A program made the translations under genes and the position numbers. Below are positions 8,967-17,887 of a stretch of DNA of 64,000 nucleotides, piece after piece (positions within the stretch are counted from its first letter, which is position 1; every line of letters begins with the position of its first letter). The DNA lies in NCBI RefSeq assembly GCF_022811685.1, contig NZ_CP094532.1, forward strand, positions 583,501 to 647,500, written 5' to 3'. The DNA comes from Chryseobacterium suipulveris (GTDB lineage Bacteria; Bacteroidota; Bacteroidia; Flavobacteriales; Weeksellaceae). The notes below the pieces were generated by a model. The model had not been told where the DNA came from and did no database searches. It saw only the letters and a list, made by a program, of their open reading frames with translations.

Positions 8967-10610
8967 ATGTTCAGAAAGACCATTATTACAGTCCTCGCTT
9001 TTTTCACAGTTGGAATCAATGCACAAAAAAATTCAACATCAAAATCAGAAAGACCGAAATTAGTAGTAGGTTTGGTGGTGGATCAGATGCGTTGGGACTA
9101 TCTGTACCGGTATTACGACAAATATGGCAACGATGGTTTCAAGCGGTTGCTGAATCAGGGTTACTCGCTCAACAATGTACACATCGACTATATTCCGACG
9201 GTTACCGCGCTTGGTCATACTTCGATTTACACGGGCTCTGTTCCTGCAATCCACGGAATAGCGGGAAACGACTGGACTGATAAATCTACTGGCAAAAACA
9301 TTTATTGCACCACCGATGAAAATGTAAAACCGGTGGGAACGACCAATGTGAAAATAGGAAGCCACTCGCCAAAAAATCTGTGGTCAACAACGATTACTGA
9401 CGAACTTCGGTTGGCGACGAACTTCCAGGCAAAAGTCGTGGGAGTTTCTTTAAAGGATCGTGCGTCGATTCTTCCGGCAGGTCATAATCCTACAGGTGCT
9501 TTCTGGTTTGATGATTCCACCGGAAATTTCGTGACGAGCTCTTATTATATGAATGATTTGCCTCAATGGCTGAAAAACTTCAACGCGCAGAACCTTCCAG
9601 AAAAATTAGTTGCAAACGGGTGGAATACTTTGCTTCAAATTAATCAATACACTGAAAGTTCACCCGACAATTCTCCGTGGGAAGGACTTTTGGGAAGTGC
9701 AAAAACACCAACTTTTCCTTACAGTAATTTAGCCGCAGATTATCAGCTTAAAAAAGACAATATCCGTTACACACCTTTCGGAAATACATTGACGCTGAAA
9801 GTTGCAGAAGCTTCGATTGAAGGAGAAAGTTTGGGCAAAGACAACATCACCGATTTCCTTGCAGTGAATCTTGCTTCAACGGATTATGCGGGACATAAAT
9901 TCGGTCCGAACTCAATTGAAGTGCAGGATGTTTATCTCCGTCTGGATCGGGATTTGGCTGAGTTTTTCCAATACCTTGATTCGAAAGTGGGAAAAAATCA
10001 GTACACCGTTTTTCTTTCCGCGGATCACGGCGGCGCACATGCAGTTGGATTTATGCAGGAACATAAAATGGCGACAGGATTCTTTGGTGAAAATGCAGAG
10101 AAGACTTTAAACCAGGTTCTGAAAGACAAATTCGGAACCGAGAAAATGATTATGGCGATGGACAATTACCAAATTTATCTCGACCAGAAATTAATCAAGG
10201 ACAACAAACTTAATTCCGATGAGGTGACTAATTATTTGGTGGATGAACTCAACAAAGATCAAAGTGTTCTCTTCGCCGTCGATTTGAAAAAAGTTGGAAG
10301 CGCGCCGATTCCTGAACCCATCAAGACAAGAATTATCAACGGTTACAATTGGCAGCGAAGTGGCGACATCCAACTGATTTCCCACGATTCGATGCTTCCT
10401 CCATACGCAAAAACCGGAACCACTCATAGTGTTTGGAATTCTTACGATTCCCGCATTCCTTTGATTTTTATGGGATGGGGAATTAAAAATGGCGAAAGTA
10501 ATAAGGGATACAACATGACCGATATTTCACCGACCATCGCATCTTTACTCAAGATACAGTTCCCAAGCGGAAATATTGGAAATCCGATTGTGGAGGTTTT
10601 GGGGAAATAA
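8967..10610 (+). CDS. pafA: PafA-like alkaline phosphatase (nucleotide pyrophosphatase/phosphodiesterase fold)
   Basis: A 547-residue exported enzyme. I chose the ATG at 8967 because it starts a clean signal peptide (FRKTIITVLAFFTVGINAQ); the frame is open further upstream, with ATG 8928 as an alternative, but that overlaps the divergent promoter region. LVVGLVVDQMRWDYLYRYY opens the catalytic domain; PTVTALGHTSIYTGSVPAIHG contains the Thr nucleophile; STDYAGHKFGP, SADHGGAHAVG and TGTTHSVWNSYD carry metal ligands. This is the architecture of phosphate-insensitive PafA of Flavobacterium and Elizabethkingia. A Pho-independent phosphatase next to a PhoA type would allow both induced and constitutive phosphate scavenging (inference). 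Confidence 0.9.
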   Translation: MFRKTIITVLAFFTVGINAQKNSTSKSERPKLVVGLVVDQMRWDYLYRYYDKYGNDGFKRLLNQGYSLNNVHIDYIPTVTALGHTSIYTGSVPAIHGIAGNDWTDKSTGKNIYCTTDENVKPVGTTNVKIGSHSPKNLWSTTITDELRLATNFQAKVVGVSLKDRASILPAGHNPTGAFWFDDSTGNFVTSSYYMNDLPQWLKNFNAQNLPEKLVANGWNTLLQINQYTESSPDNSPWEGLLGSAKTPTFPYSNLAADYQLKKDNIRYTPFGNTLTLKVAEASIEGESLGKDNITDFLAVNLASTDYAGHKFGPNSIEVQDVYLRLDRDLAEFFQYLDSKVGKNQYTVFLSADHGGAHAVGFMQEHKMATGFFGENAEKTLNQVLKDKFGTEKMIMAMDNYQIYLDQKLIKDNKLNSDEVTNYLVDELNKDQSVLFAVDLKKVGSAPIPEPIKTRIINGYNWQRSGDIQLISHDSMLPPYAKTGTTHSVWNSYDSRIPLIFMGWGIKNGESNKGYNMTDISPTIASLLKIQFPSGNIGNPIVEVLGK

Positions 10611-10655
10611 CAAACAATCGAAACATTAATTATTAGTTAAGTTTTTTGATCATGA

Positions 10656-10686
10656 TTTGTTTCGCAAAGATTAAATATTAGTTTTG
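10656..10686 (+). promoter_or_regulatory. Promoter almost on top of the glycosyltransferase start
   Basis: TTTG at 10656-10659, 19 bases, TAGTTTTG at 10679-10686. Only four bases separate the -7 box from the ATG at 10691, so a transcript from it would be leaderless or nearly so. Confidence 0.55.
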
Positions 10687-10690
10687 TGAA

Positions 10691-11671
10691 ATGAAGATCC
10701 TTTACGCCATTCAGGGAACCGGAAACGGACATGTGAGCAGAGCGCGGGAAATCATTCCCTTTCTGAAAAAACATGGCGAAGTCGATCTGCTGATCAGCGG
10801 AACACAGGCGGAAGTCGGTTTGGAGGATCCCGTGAAATACCGTTTCAACGGATTTGGATTCGTTTTCGGAAAAAATGGCGGTGTCGATTTTGCGGAGACT
10901 TGGCGGCGGTTTGATTCCTTGCAGTTTATCAAAGACGTAAGAAACCTTCCCGTTAAAGATTACGATTTAGTCATTAATGATTTTGAGCCGGTTACAGCTT
11001 GGGCGTGTAAATGGAGGCGTAAGAAATCTGTCGCGATGAGTCACCAATCGGCTTATCTTTCCCCAAAAACCCCACAGTTGAAAGGTTTCCATTGGGGAAA
11101 AGTGATCATGCATAATTATGCTCCTGCAAAAAACCCCGTCGCTTTTCACTTTGAAAGATACGACGACTTTATCAACACTCCCGTTATCAGAAGCGAAATC
11201 CGCAATTTGTCAACTCGGGATTTGGGTCATTACACGGTTTATCTTCCCGCCTATTCCGATGAGTTTATTCTCGACCAGGTCAATAAAATTCCAAACTCCA
11301 AATGGCAGATTTTCTCCAAACATTCCACGGAATCCTATCAAAAAGGCAATGCTGAAATTTTTCCTGTAAGTAACGAGCTGTTTCAAAGATCTTTAGCCGA
11401 TTCCACTGGACTTTTGACAGGGGGTGGTTTCGAAGGTCCAGCTGAAGCTTTGTTTCTGAAAAAGAAGGTTTTGGCGGTTCCGATGCACAACCAATACGAG
11501 CAGCAATGCAACGCGTTGGGATTGGAAAAATTGGGAGTTCCCGTGATCTGGAAGGAAAGTGAATTTGCACACAAACTCAAAAGTTGGGTTGAAAGCGATG
11601 AAATTGTTCCAGTAAATTTCCCCGATGAAACCGAAGAAATCGTTCGAAGAACGGTTGAAAGATTTTCTTAG
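10691..11671 (+). CDS. Glycosyltransferase, MurG/UDP-GlcNAc-type GT-B fold
   Basis: A 326-residue protein starting MKILYAIQGTGNGHVSRARE, the glycine-rich first strand and loop of GT-B enzymes that resemble MurG. The C-terminal nucleotide-sugar site is visible as LLTGGGFEGPAEALFLKKK followed by VPMHNQYEQQCNA, the usual GGxGxxxEAL and donor-binding His/Gln pattern. No signal peptide, so it is cytosolic or peripheral. Donor and acceptor are unknown; there are no polysaccharide genes beside it. Sequences of this type are usually annotated only as glycosyltransferase in Chryseobacterium. Confidence 0.82.
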   Translation: MKILYAIQGTGNGHVSRAREIIPFLKKHGEVDLLISGTQAEVGLEDPVKYRFNGFGFVFGKNGGVDFAETWRRFDSLQFIKDVRNLPVKDYDLVINDFEPVTAWACKWRRKKSVAMSHQSAYLSPKTPQLKGFHWGKVIMHNYAPAKNPVAFHFERYDDFINTPVIRSEIRNLSTRDLGHYTVYLPAYSDEFILDQVNKIPNSKWQIFSKHSTESYQKGNAEIFPVSNELFQRSLADSTGLLTGGGFEGPAEALFLKKKVLAVPMHNQYEQQCNALGLEKLGVPVIWKESEFAHKLKSWVESDEIVPVNFPDETEEIVRRTVERFS

Positions 11672-11769
11672 ATTTTACCATTTTTATCAACTTTAGTTCG
11701 ATTTATAGTTTCCTGAGTTATCAAAATTCTCGGTATTATTGGCAATGGCGGAACTTAAGATTCCCAATG

Positions 11770-11825
11770 AAATAAACCTTAATTTGCTCTTTTTAGGGAC
11801 GGGGTAATCAAATTTAGGTTTATTT
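11770..11825. repeat. Palindromic intergenic repeat, family 1, copy A (short form)
   Basis: Left arm AAATAAACCTTAATTTG (11770-11786) and right arm CAAATTTAGGTTTATTT (11809-11825) are inverted with one mismatch; the centre reads TTTTAGGGACGGGGTAAT. The same arms and centre recur at 20576-20651 and 44007-44061. It lies in the 303-base gap before the Spy-like gene; the rest of the gap shows no gene. Confidence 0.8.
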
Positions 11826-11974
11826 CATAATTCAAAAAATCTCTCAGTATTGTGTTTTGTCTTTCTAAAGTCCTTTTTTGAGACTTTAACAAAACTTTAG
11901 TAAATAGTCTTTTAACTAAGCCGATCTAATCACATCAAAAAGACAAATAACAATACTAACAAAATATTCAACAA

Positions 11975-12382
11975 ATGAAAAAGTTAATTTTAAGCGCCGC
12001 TTTCGTAGCATTCGGAACTTTTGCAATGGCGCAGCAAACGGGAAAAATGCAGAAAGACCCAGCTCAAATGGAGCAGAAGAGAGCAGAAAAATTGAAAATG
12101 ATGCAGGCGGATTTAGGGCTTTCTGACGCACAGGTTGCCCAAATCAAAGCATTACAGGACAAAAAAAAGGCGGAAAGAAAAGCGATGGCTCCACAAATGC
12201 AGGCAGAAAGAAAAGCAAAAATGGAACAGTGGAAAGCTAAAAAAGCACAGCACGAAGCTGAAATGAAACAAATTTTGACTCCTGATCAATTCCAAAAATG
12301 GCAAGCTAAGAAACAGGAAAATATGCAGAAAAGAGGCAAAATGATGAAAGATATGCAGATGAAGCGTACGCAGGTACAATAA
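11975..12382 (+). CDS. Spy/CpxP-like small periplasmic protein
   Basis: A 135-residue protein with a signal peptide ending AMAQ (about residue 20) and a mature part that is nearly all charged amphipathic helix: repeated Lys/Glu/Gln/Met, LGLSDAQVAQIKALQDKKK, and LTPDQFQKWQAK near the C-terminus. L-(S/T)-x-x-Q and LTPxQ are the two landmarks of LTXXQ/Spy-CpxP proteins, which act as ATP-independent periplasmic chaperones or metal/envelope stress sensors. The mature protein is very rich in Met, Lys and Gln, which may suit metal binding (inference). Monocistronic, with a terminator 30 bases downstream. Confidence 0.75.
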   Translation: MKKLILSAAFVAFGTFAMAQQTGKMQKDPAQMEQKRAEKLKMMQADLGLSDAQVAQIKALQDKKKAERKAMAPQMQAERKAKMEQWKAKKAQHEAEMKQILTPDQFQKWQAKKQENMQKRGKMMKDMQMKRTQVQ

Positions 12383-12411
12383 ACAAGTTCATAATTTTAT
12401 TTTTAAGTGTG

Positions 12412-12443
12412 AAGGGCGGGAATTTTTTCCCGCTCTTTTTTTT
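12412..12443 (+). terminator. Terminator of the Spy-like gene
   Basis: GGGCGGGAA (12414-12422) pairs with TTCCCGCTC (12427-12435), followed by a run of T that reaches the stop codon of the convergent helicase gene. Confidence 0.85.
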
Positions 12444-15400
12444 AAACATAAACCAGCGCGGTCTCGATCACTTTTTTGCCCAATCGCTCCAAAACCGTTT
12501 GGTAAGTTTCAAGCTGAAGTTGGTGTTTTTCCTCTTCGTCGCCCGTCTTAAAATCAAGGATGATGTAACCATTTCCAGTATCGATGATTCGGTCGGGACG
12601 ATACATTTTCGACTCGCCGTTTTCGGAAATCATGATGTCTTTTTCATTGATAACCATTTGGTTTTCAATAAAATATTTTGAATATTTTTCGTTAGTGATG
12701 ATGCTGAAAATCCTTTCGGCGGTCGCTTCTTTTTCAGCCGAAGTGATGATTCCGTCCATCAAATAAGAATCCAGGACATTCTCAACATCTTGTGCAGAAT
12801 TGATCTTCGCCAGAATTTCGTGGGTGAAAATTCCGATTCGAACTTTCTCCACGCGTTTTTGGTAACTTTTTGATGGCGTTGCAATTTTTATTGCGTCAGG
12901 ATTTTTCTCTTTTTCAGGACTAAAGTCGATTTTTAATGTTTCGAGTTCCGGCCTTTTCTTTACGGTTTGTTTTTTTAGGGTTTCCGCGGAAACATCGTAT
13001 AGATCAAACGACGAAATTTCTTCTCCCGCTTCAGTTTTCGGAATTTTTTCGGTGATGAAATCATAAATCTCAAGATGGTTTGTGGATTTGTTGGGTTTTT
13101 CAAGATAGAAGAAAAGCTGTTCGACAGGTCGTGTTGTCGCAACATATTGCAGGCAGAATCGGTCGATCATATTTTGGTACACATTCTCGCGGTTGAATTT
13201 TTCCAAATCGGAATCGTAGTTTTCCAGCTCTTTCGCAAATGGGGAAACGTTCACAGAAGCCAGTCCGTTTTCGTTTTCCAGATCGAGCCAGTTCGAGAAT
13301 TTCCCGTCTTTATTGCTGTTTTCCATTGGCAGAAATACGATCGGGAATTCCAAACCTTTCGCTTTGTGAATCGTCATGATCTGTATCGCATCCAGGTTTT
13401 CTGATGCTTGAATCGTCGTCGATCCTGCTTCTTCGTCCCAATATTTTAGGAAGTCTTTCAGTGTCGAACCCGCGTTTTGAGTATAGCCAAAAACCATCTC
13501 AAGATAGTTGAAAAGGAAATCGGTTTCCTTATCCTTTACCGAAAACTCCTGAAGGTAATGCTCCACGAAATTATAGAGGTTCAGTTCAGGGAAGTCGTTG
13601 CTTTTCAGTCGGATTCCATATTTGTTTTCAATAAAACTTTCCATTTCGGGCTTGTTTCCGAGCTTCAACATTTCAAGCATTTCGGTCGTGAAATCTTCCA
13701 CAGCGATTCTCCCCGAAATTTTCAGGTAATAAAGCATTTTCACAGGAAACTGAAAGTTTTTCGGGTGTTGCTCCCAGCGAAGAAATTCCGTCAAAGCCAG
13801 AAGTGTCGGCGAAAGATTCAGCGTGAGTCCGGATTCCGAGATGGTTTTAATGAAAACTTCCTCACCGTTATAGTTTACTTTCAAATTCCCGAGAAGCTGC
13901 GAATAACTGAAAATGTCAAAATTCCCACGGCAAAGAATCGTGATGTCCGAAAACTTGAAACCGTTGTCCAAACATGATTGGATATCTTCCTGCATTTTCG
14001 CCGCGACTTCTTCGTAATAAATTGCTTTGGTTGCGTTTTCGATGAGGTTGATGCGAACTCTGCCGTCAAAATCTGATTTTGCCGTTTGATGGGAATCGGC
14101 AAAGATTTTTCGGTGTTCTTCCTCCGTAAACTGCGCCATAAACTGGTACAGCTCGTTGTTAAATTTCACGATATTTTTTGCGCTTCGCCAATTGTTTTTA
14201 AGATTTTCAGGATGTGCGAAAGTTTGTGTTTTTTCTTTCTTGTTAATGATGTCGAGCATCAGCTGCGAATCGCCGCCACGGAAACGGTAGATGCTCTGTT
14301 TCGGATCGCCGACCAAAGTGAAGGTCATATTTTCCTGCGAAACGGCGTGATCTCTTAACGGCAGAAAATTTTTCCATTGAATCAAGGAGGTGTCCTGAAA
14401 CTCATCAAAAAAGTAATGGGAAAATTGAGTTCCCACCTTTTCATAAATGAACGCTGAAGGTTCTTTGCGAAGGTTTTCATGGATTAGGACGTTGAATTTC
14501 GAAAGTAGAACTAGGTCGTTTTCTTCCTCGATTTCGGCGAGCTTGTCCTGAATTTCCTTGTTTACTTTTAAAGGTAGAATAGCTCCCAGAATTTTTTCCT
14601 TCTTTTTTTGAAAGATGTAGTTGTCGATGATTTTCTGACGGTTATCGATCAGATAGTCAATGATTTCGAGGATTTCATTTTGTCTGTTTTTTGCTTTGGA
14701 TGATGCGCCTTTTCTGTAATTTTCTTGCACAGCAGCTTCGTCGGTTGGAAATGGGAATTTGTCTTTATTAATAAAATGTCCCAGAACATTCTCGAAGAAT
14801 TTGCCGATGGTTCCTCCGCTTGCACGTGCAAAATCATCTGCGCTGAGGTTTTTTTCTTTAAGCAAGTCCAAAGTTTCCTTGGCGATTTTAACGGAATCTT
14901 CCCTCAGATTCTTGATACTCTGTCGTAAATTTTTCTTGGAATTTTCATACGATTCCCAATCGAAATCCCTGTTTTTGTCAAGTTGGAAGAAATGTTTGTC
15001 CTGCACATATTCCTTCGCAGAGCCATAAAGCGCTTTGCTCAGATTGATGCGGTCCTCGTTTTCCAAGCTGTAATCCACATAATCCATAAACGCGTCGGAA
15101 ATGGTATTTTCACCGCCGATTTCATCCAGCATCTTATCGACCGCCTCGATCAGAAAAGGTTCGGGATTGATTTCTAAATTAAAGTTTTGCGCCAAACCCA
15201 ACTCATGTGAAAAACTCCGCACCAGTCGCGAATTGAACTTGTCGATCGTGCCAATATTTAAAGTCGAGTAGTGGTGAAGAAGGTAATCGAGTGTTTTTTT
15301 TGAGCGGAGATGCAGTTCCTCAAGCGAGACATGGACTCCCCCGTTTTGAAGTTTTTGCTGAATTCCGAGCAGGTCATCGTTGTTTTCATAATCGGGTTTA

Positions 15401-15597
15401 ATGAAATTTTTCAACCACTCGATGATGCGGTGCTTCATTTCATTTGCCGCCTTATTGGTAAAGGTGAGCGCCAAAATATTCCTGATTTTTTCGTGTTGGT
15501 CAGGATATTTCAGGCAGATTGCGAGCAGGTTTTGAACCAATGAATAGGTTTTGCCAGATCCCGCGGAAGCATTGATGACGGTGTAGTTGTGGTTCAT
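12442..15597 (-). CDS. AddA/RecB-like UvrD helicase with C-terminal nuclease domain
   Basis: A 1051-residue superfamily 1A helicase. Walker A is ASAGSGKTYSLVQNLL (residues about 9-24); the Walker B region is YFFDEFQDTSLIQW; motif III/IV GDPKQSIYRFRGG; motif V IMTIHKAKGLEFPIVFLP. The C-terminus has the PD-(D/E)XK nuclease signature in DRIIDTGNGYIILDFKTG followed by QLQLETYQ. Such proteins resect double-strand breaks for RecA-dependent repair, normally with an AddB partner; no AddB gene is in this window. The start ATG is confirmed by NHNYTVINASAGSGKT directly after it. Confidence 0.9.
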   Translation of the reverse strand: MNHNYTVINASAGSGKTYSLVQNLLAICLKYPDQHEKIRNILALTFTNKAANEMKHRIIEWLKNFIKPDYENNDDLLGIQQKLQNGGVHVSLEELHLRSKKTLDYLLHHYSTLNIGTIDKFNSRLVRSFSHELGLAQNFNLEINPEPFLIEAVDKMLDEIGGENTISDAFMDYVDYSLENEDRINLSKALYGSAKEYVQDKHFFQLDKNRDFDWESYENSKKNLRQSIKNLREDSVKIAKETLDLLKEKNLSADDFARASGGTIGKFFENVLGHFINKDKFPFPTDEAAVQENYRKGASSKAKNRQNEILEIIDYLIDNRQKIIDNYIFQKKKEKILGAILPLKVNKEIQDKLAEIEEENDLVLLSKFNVLIHENLRKEPSAFIYEKVGTQFSHYFFDEFQDTSLIQWKNFLPLRDHAVSQENMTFTLVGDPKQSIYRFRGGDSQLMLDIINKKEKTQTFAHPENLKNNWRSAKNIVKFNNELYQFMAQFTEEEHRKIFADSHQTAKSDFDGRVRINLIENATKAIYYEEVAAKMQEDIQSCLDNGFKFSDITILCRGNFDIFSYSQLLGNLKVNYNGEEVFIKTISESGLTLNLSPTLLALTEFLRWEQHPKNFQFPVKMLYYLKISGRIAVEDFTTEMLEMLKLGNKPEMESFIENKYGIRLKSNDFPELNLYNFVEHYLQEFSVKDKETDFLFNYLEMVFGYTQNAGSTLKDFLKYWDEEAGSTTIQASENLDAIQIMTIHKAKGLEFPIVFLPMENSNKDGKFSNWLDLENENGLASVNVSPFAKELENYDSDLEKFNRENVYQNMIDRFCLQYVATTRPVEQLFFYLEKPNKSTNHLEIYDFITEKIPKTEAGEEISSFDLYDVSAETLKKQTVKKRPELETLKIDFSPEKEKNPDAIKIATPSKSYQKRVEKVRIGIFTHEILAKINSAQDVENVLDSYLMDGIITSAEKEATAERIFSIITNEKYSKYFIENQMVINEKDIMISENGESKMYRPDRIIDTGNGYIILDFKTGDEEEKHQLQLETYQTVLERLGKKVIETALVYV

Positions 15598-15648
15598 CGC
15601 TAATTTTTAGATTTGAATTCGTGGATTATTTTTAACCTGTTCTGAAAA

Positions 15649-15933
15649 TCATAACTTTCTACTTATAAAACCGTTTTCAGTTACCAAAATTTCCCATTGA
15701 GGGTTTACTTTATTGATGAGGTTTTCTTTTTTCTGTCGGTTCCATTTTTTAATCTCTTTTTCCCTCGTGATTGCTAAATCGATACTTTGAAACTCCTCAT
15801 AATAAATGCAATATTCAAGGTTGTATTTTTCGGTGAAGGAGTTTTTAAGCAAATGGTTTTTATGTTCGTAAATTCTTCTGTGCAAGTCGTTTGTTACGCC
15901 AACATAAAGTGTTGTGCGATTTTTGTTTGTCAT
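15649..15933 (-). CDS. GIY-YIG nuclease family protein, N-terminus probably lost to a frameshift
   Basis: Ninety-four residues beginning MTNKNRTTLYVGVTNDLHRR, then IYEHKNHLLKNSFTEKYN, an EEF motif and the catalytic Glu context AITREKEIKKW. This is the UPF0213-like single-domain GIY-YIG family. The usual N-terminal strand carrying the first Tyr is missing. Just upstream on the same strand, from an ATG at 15956-15958, the bases encode MSKIGFIY in another frame: adding two bases would give a canonical MSKIGFIYIMTNKN start. The gene is therefore likely damaged at its 5' end and may be inactive. Biological role of the family is unclear (DNA repair or selfish element). Confidence 0.78.
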   Translation of the reverse strand: MTNKNRTTLYVGVTNDLHRRIYEHKNHLLKNSFTEKYNLEYCIYYEEFQSIDLAITREKEIKKWNRQKKENLINKVNPQWEILVTENGFISRKL

Positions 15934-16008
15934 TATAGATGAATCCTATTTTGCTCATTTTTGTTTCTTTTTAATGAATCACATTGTAAATAATCAGATT
16001 TTTCACTT

Positions 16009-16225
16009 CTGTTTTCATGAGATTCCTCGCTTCGCTCGGGATGACTCGTCATCATTTTGGGGTTGCGTGGGGATTTAGCGGCGGCGAAGCCGCCGCTAAA
16101 TCCCCATCTTTAATATAAAACGCGTCCGTCATTTCGAAACACCGCAGGTGATGAGAAATCTTTTTCATTAGTAGCGTCATAGGCACTACTGGAGAGCAGG
16201 TGGTAAGAAATCTACTTTTTATTAA
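16009..16225. repeat. Composite intergenic repeat region
   Basis: The 402-base gap between the GIY-YIG gene and rpsU is filled with short repeat debris typical of this clade: CTCGCTTCGCTCGGGATGAC near 16026-16045, a perfect palindrome at 16069-16105, and two related tails containing CAGGTGATGAGAAATC and CAGGTGGTAAGAAATC (about 16144-16159 and 16198-16213). No gene is visible. Confidence 0.6.
16069..16105. repeat. Perfect 17-bp-arm GC-rich palindrome
   Basis: GGGGATTTAGCGGCGGC and its exact complement GCCGCCGCTAAATCCCC are separated by GAA. The GC content is far above the surroundings. No T tract follows, so it is more like a REP-type element than a terminator. Confidence 0.8.
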
Positions 16226-16281
16226 TAAATTTTTGAGATGTCGCTTTCTTGATAATAAGAGTTTATAAAAATAAAAAATAA

Positions 16282-16312
16282 TTTGCCATTCCCGAAAAAA
16301 ATCTTACTTTTG
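16282..16312 (+). promoter_or_regulatory. rpsU promoter
   Basis: TTTG (16282-16285), 19 bases, TACTTTTG (16305-16312), 23 bases before the rpsU ATG. Confidence 0.7.
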
Positions 16313-16335
16313 CAATCCAAAATGAGATGTAAAAT

Positions 16336-16533
16336 ATGTTAATTATCCCAGTAAAAGATGGCGAAGCTATCGACAGAGCACTAAAAAAATACAAAAGAAA
16401 ATTCGACAAAACAGGTGTTGTAAGAGCTTTAAGAAGCAGACAACAGTTCATTAAGCCGTCTGTAACAAAAAGACAGGCAAACCTGAAAGCTGCCCACAAA
16501 CAGAGAAATCTGAGCAAGGAAGAGCAGGCATAA
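16336..16533 (+). CDS. rpsU: 30S ribosomal protein S21
   Basis: A 65-residue basic protein: LIIPVKDGEAIDRALKKYK followed by KFDKTGVVRALRSRQQF, the conserved S21 core, and a Lys/Arg/Gln-rich tail. S21 sits on the 30S platform near the anti-Shine-Dalgarno sequence; in Bacteroidota this region of the ribosome is linked to low use of Shine-Dalgarno pairing (known for the phylum). It has a strong promoter and its own terminator. Confidence 0.95.
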   Translation: MLIIPVKDGEAIDRALKKYKRKFDKTGVVRALRSRQQFIKPSVTKRQANLKAAHKQRNLSKEEQA

Positions 16534-16559
16534 GCCGAAATTTTCTACACGAAATACTA

Positions 16560-16600
16560 AAATCACTTTTCGAATAGTTATATTTGAAGAGTGATTTTTT
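16560..16600 (+). terminator. rpsU terminator
   Basis: AAATCACT (16560-16567) pairs with AGTGATTT (16590-16597), with T run, eight bases before the xerC start codon. Confidence 0.7.
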
Positions 16601-16607
16601 GTTTACT

Positions 16608-17489
16608 ATGGTTGAACGGTTTTTGGAATACATTTCTGTTGAAAGACGCTACTCGCCAAACACGGTGATCAGCTATGAAAAGGATTTGAAGGACTTCTCG
16701 GTTTTTCTGCTTGATACAGAATCGCACCAGGACTTTTCGAAGGTTGAAAAGAAAATCATCCGCAACTTCATGGTGGAGCTGAGTGAGAAAAAAATCTCCA
16801 AGCGTTCCATTAACCGAAAGCTTTCGTCGCTTCGGAGTTTTTATCACTTTCTATTAAAGGTCGGCGAAATCGAGGTTTCTCCCGTTGAAAGTGTCCAGTC
16901 ACTTAAATTTTATGCCGATAAGCAGGTTCCGTTTTCGCGAGAGGAAATGGATAATCTTTCGATCATTGAAAATATTCCAAAAGGCGGCTCATTTCTGAAA
17001 GAGCTTATCATCGAAACCCTATATCAAACCGGAATGCGTCGTGCCGAACTGATCAATCTGCTTTTAGAAAACGTCGATCTTAACCAAGGTGAAATAAAGG
17101 TGATCGGCAAAGGAAACAAGCAGCGAATCATCCCGATTTCTGACTCGCTTATCGAAAAATTCGAAAAATATTTAGAGGAAAGAAAACCGCTGAAAGAAAG
17201 CGAATTGTATTTTTTTGTTAACGAAAAAGGCAAAAAACTTTACGACAAATTTGTCTATTCTGCAGTTAATTCTTACCTTAGTCTTGTTACTTCAAAGAAG
17301 AAAAAGAGTCCCCATATTTTAAGGCACAGTTTTGCGACGCACGTCTTAGGAAATGGGGCTGAAATTTCTAAAGTGAAGAAGTTGATGGGGCATCAGTCGC
17401 TTGCATCAACGCAGGTTTACACGGATGCCAATATCGAGCAACTTAAAAAAGTGTTTAACAGCGCTCATCCGAGAGCAAAAAAAATGTAG
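16608..17489 (+). CDS. xerC: Tyrosine recombinase XerC
   Basis: A 293-residue recombinase. I prefer ATG 16608 (MVERFLEYISVERRYSPNT) over an in-frame TTG at 16584 that lies inside the rpsU terminator. The N-terminal SAM-like core-binding domain covers residues about 1-85; the catalytic domain shows all six residues: Arg in TGMRRAEL, Lys in GKGNKQR, His-x-x-Arg in HILRHSF, His in GHQS, and the Tyr nucleophile in STQVYTDANIEQL. XerC with XerD resolves chromosome dimers at dif during division. hpf follows after only three bases, so the two are probably cotranscribed. Confidence 0.92.
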   Translation: MVERFLEYISVERRYSPNTVISYEKDLKDFSVFLLDTESHQDFSKVEKKIIRNFMVELSEKKISKRSINRKLSSLRSFYHFLLKVGEIEVSPVESVQSLKFYADKQVPFSREEMDNLSIIENIPKGGSFLKELIIETLYQTGMRRAELINLLLENVDLNQGEIKVIGKGNKQRIIPISDSLIEKFEKYLEERKPLKESELYFFVNEKGKKLYDKFVYSAVNSYLSLVTSKKKKSPHILRHSFATHVLGNGAEISKVKKLMGHQSLASTQVYTDANIEQLKKVFNSAHPRAKKM

Positions 17490-17492
17490 ATT

Positions 17493-17783
17493 ATGAAAAT
17501 TAAAGTTCAGTCAATGGGATTGACACCACATGCACCACTTGAAGAGTATTTAGAAAAAAGATTAGGCAAACTCGAAACTTTTTATGATAAAATCCACGGC
17601 GTACAGGTTTTCTTGAAAGTTGAAAACAATAACGAGAAAGAGAACAAAACTGCAGAAATCAAGCTTGAAGTTCCTGGTGACGATATCGTGGTGAAAAAGA
17701 CTTCGGCGTCATTTGAAGAAAGCATCGATCTGTGTGCTGAAACTGCTAAAAAGCTGCTAATCAAGAAGAAAGAGCTCGCTTAA
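17493..17783 (+). CDS. hpf: Ribosome hibernation promoting factor, short form
   Basis: A 96-residue protein (KIKVQSMGLTPHAPLEEYLE, VKKTSASFEESIDLCAETAKK) matching the short HPF/RaiA fold. It binds the decoding region of idle 30S subunits and promotes 70S/100S dormancy. It lacks the C-terminal dimerisation domain of long HPF. It directly follows xerC and precedes the tRNA cluster. Confidence 0.88.
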   Translation: MKIKVQSMGLTPHAPLEEYLEKRLGKLETFYDKIHGVQVFLKVENNNEKENKTAEIKLEVPGDDIVVKKTSASFEESIDLCAETAKKLLIKKKELA

Positions 17784-17812
17784 AGCATAGTGCCAAAATT
17801 TTTTAAAATTTA

Positions 17813-17845
17813 TTTGTAGATTTCAAAAAAACTCCCTTATATTTG
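17813..17845 (+). promoter_or_regulatory. Promoter of the tRNA cluster
   Basis: TTTG (17813-17816), 21 bases, TATATTTG (17838-17845), 42 bases before the first tRNA. Confidence 0.6.
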
Positions 17846-17887
17846 CACTCGCAAAAAGAGATAAGAAGTTCTTTTGAAATCTATTTT

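Noticed and set aside
12152..15543. Numerous 60-160 codon frames opposite the helicase gene and the Spy-like gene
   Set aside because: They are antisense shadows with no signal peptide, motif or start context of their own.
16584..16607. TTG start of xerC at 16584
   Set aside because: It lies inside the rpsU terminator stem; ATG 16608 gives the standard N-terminus.
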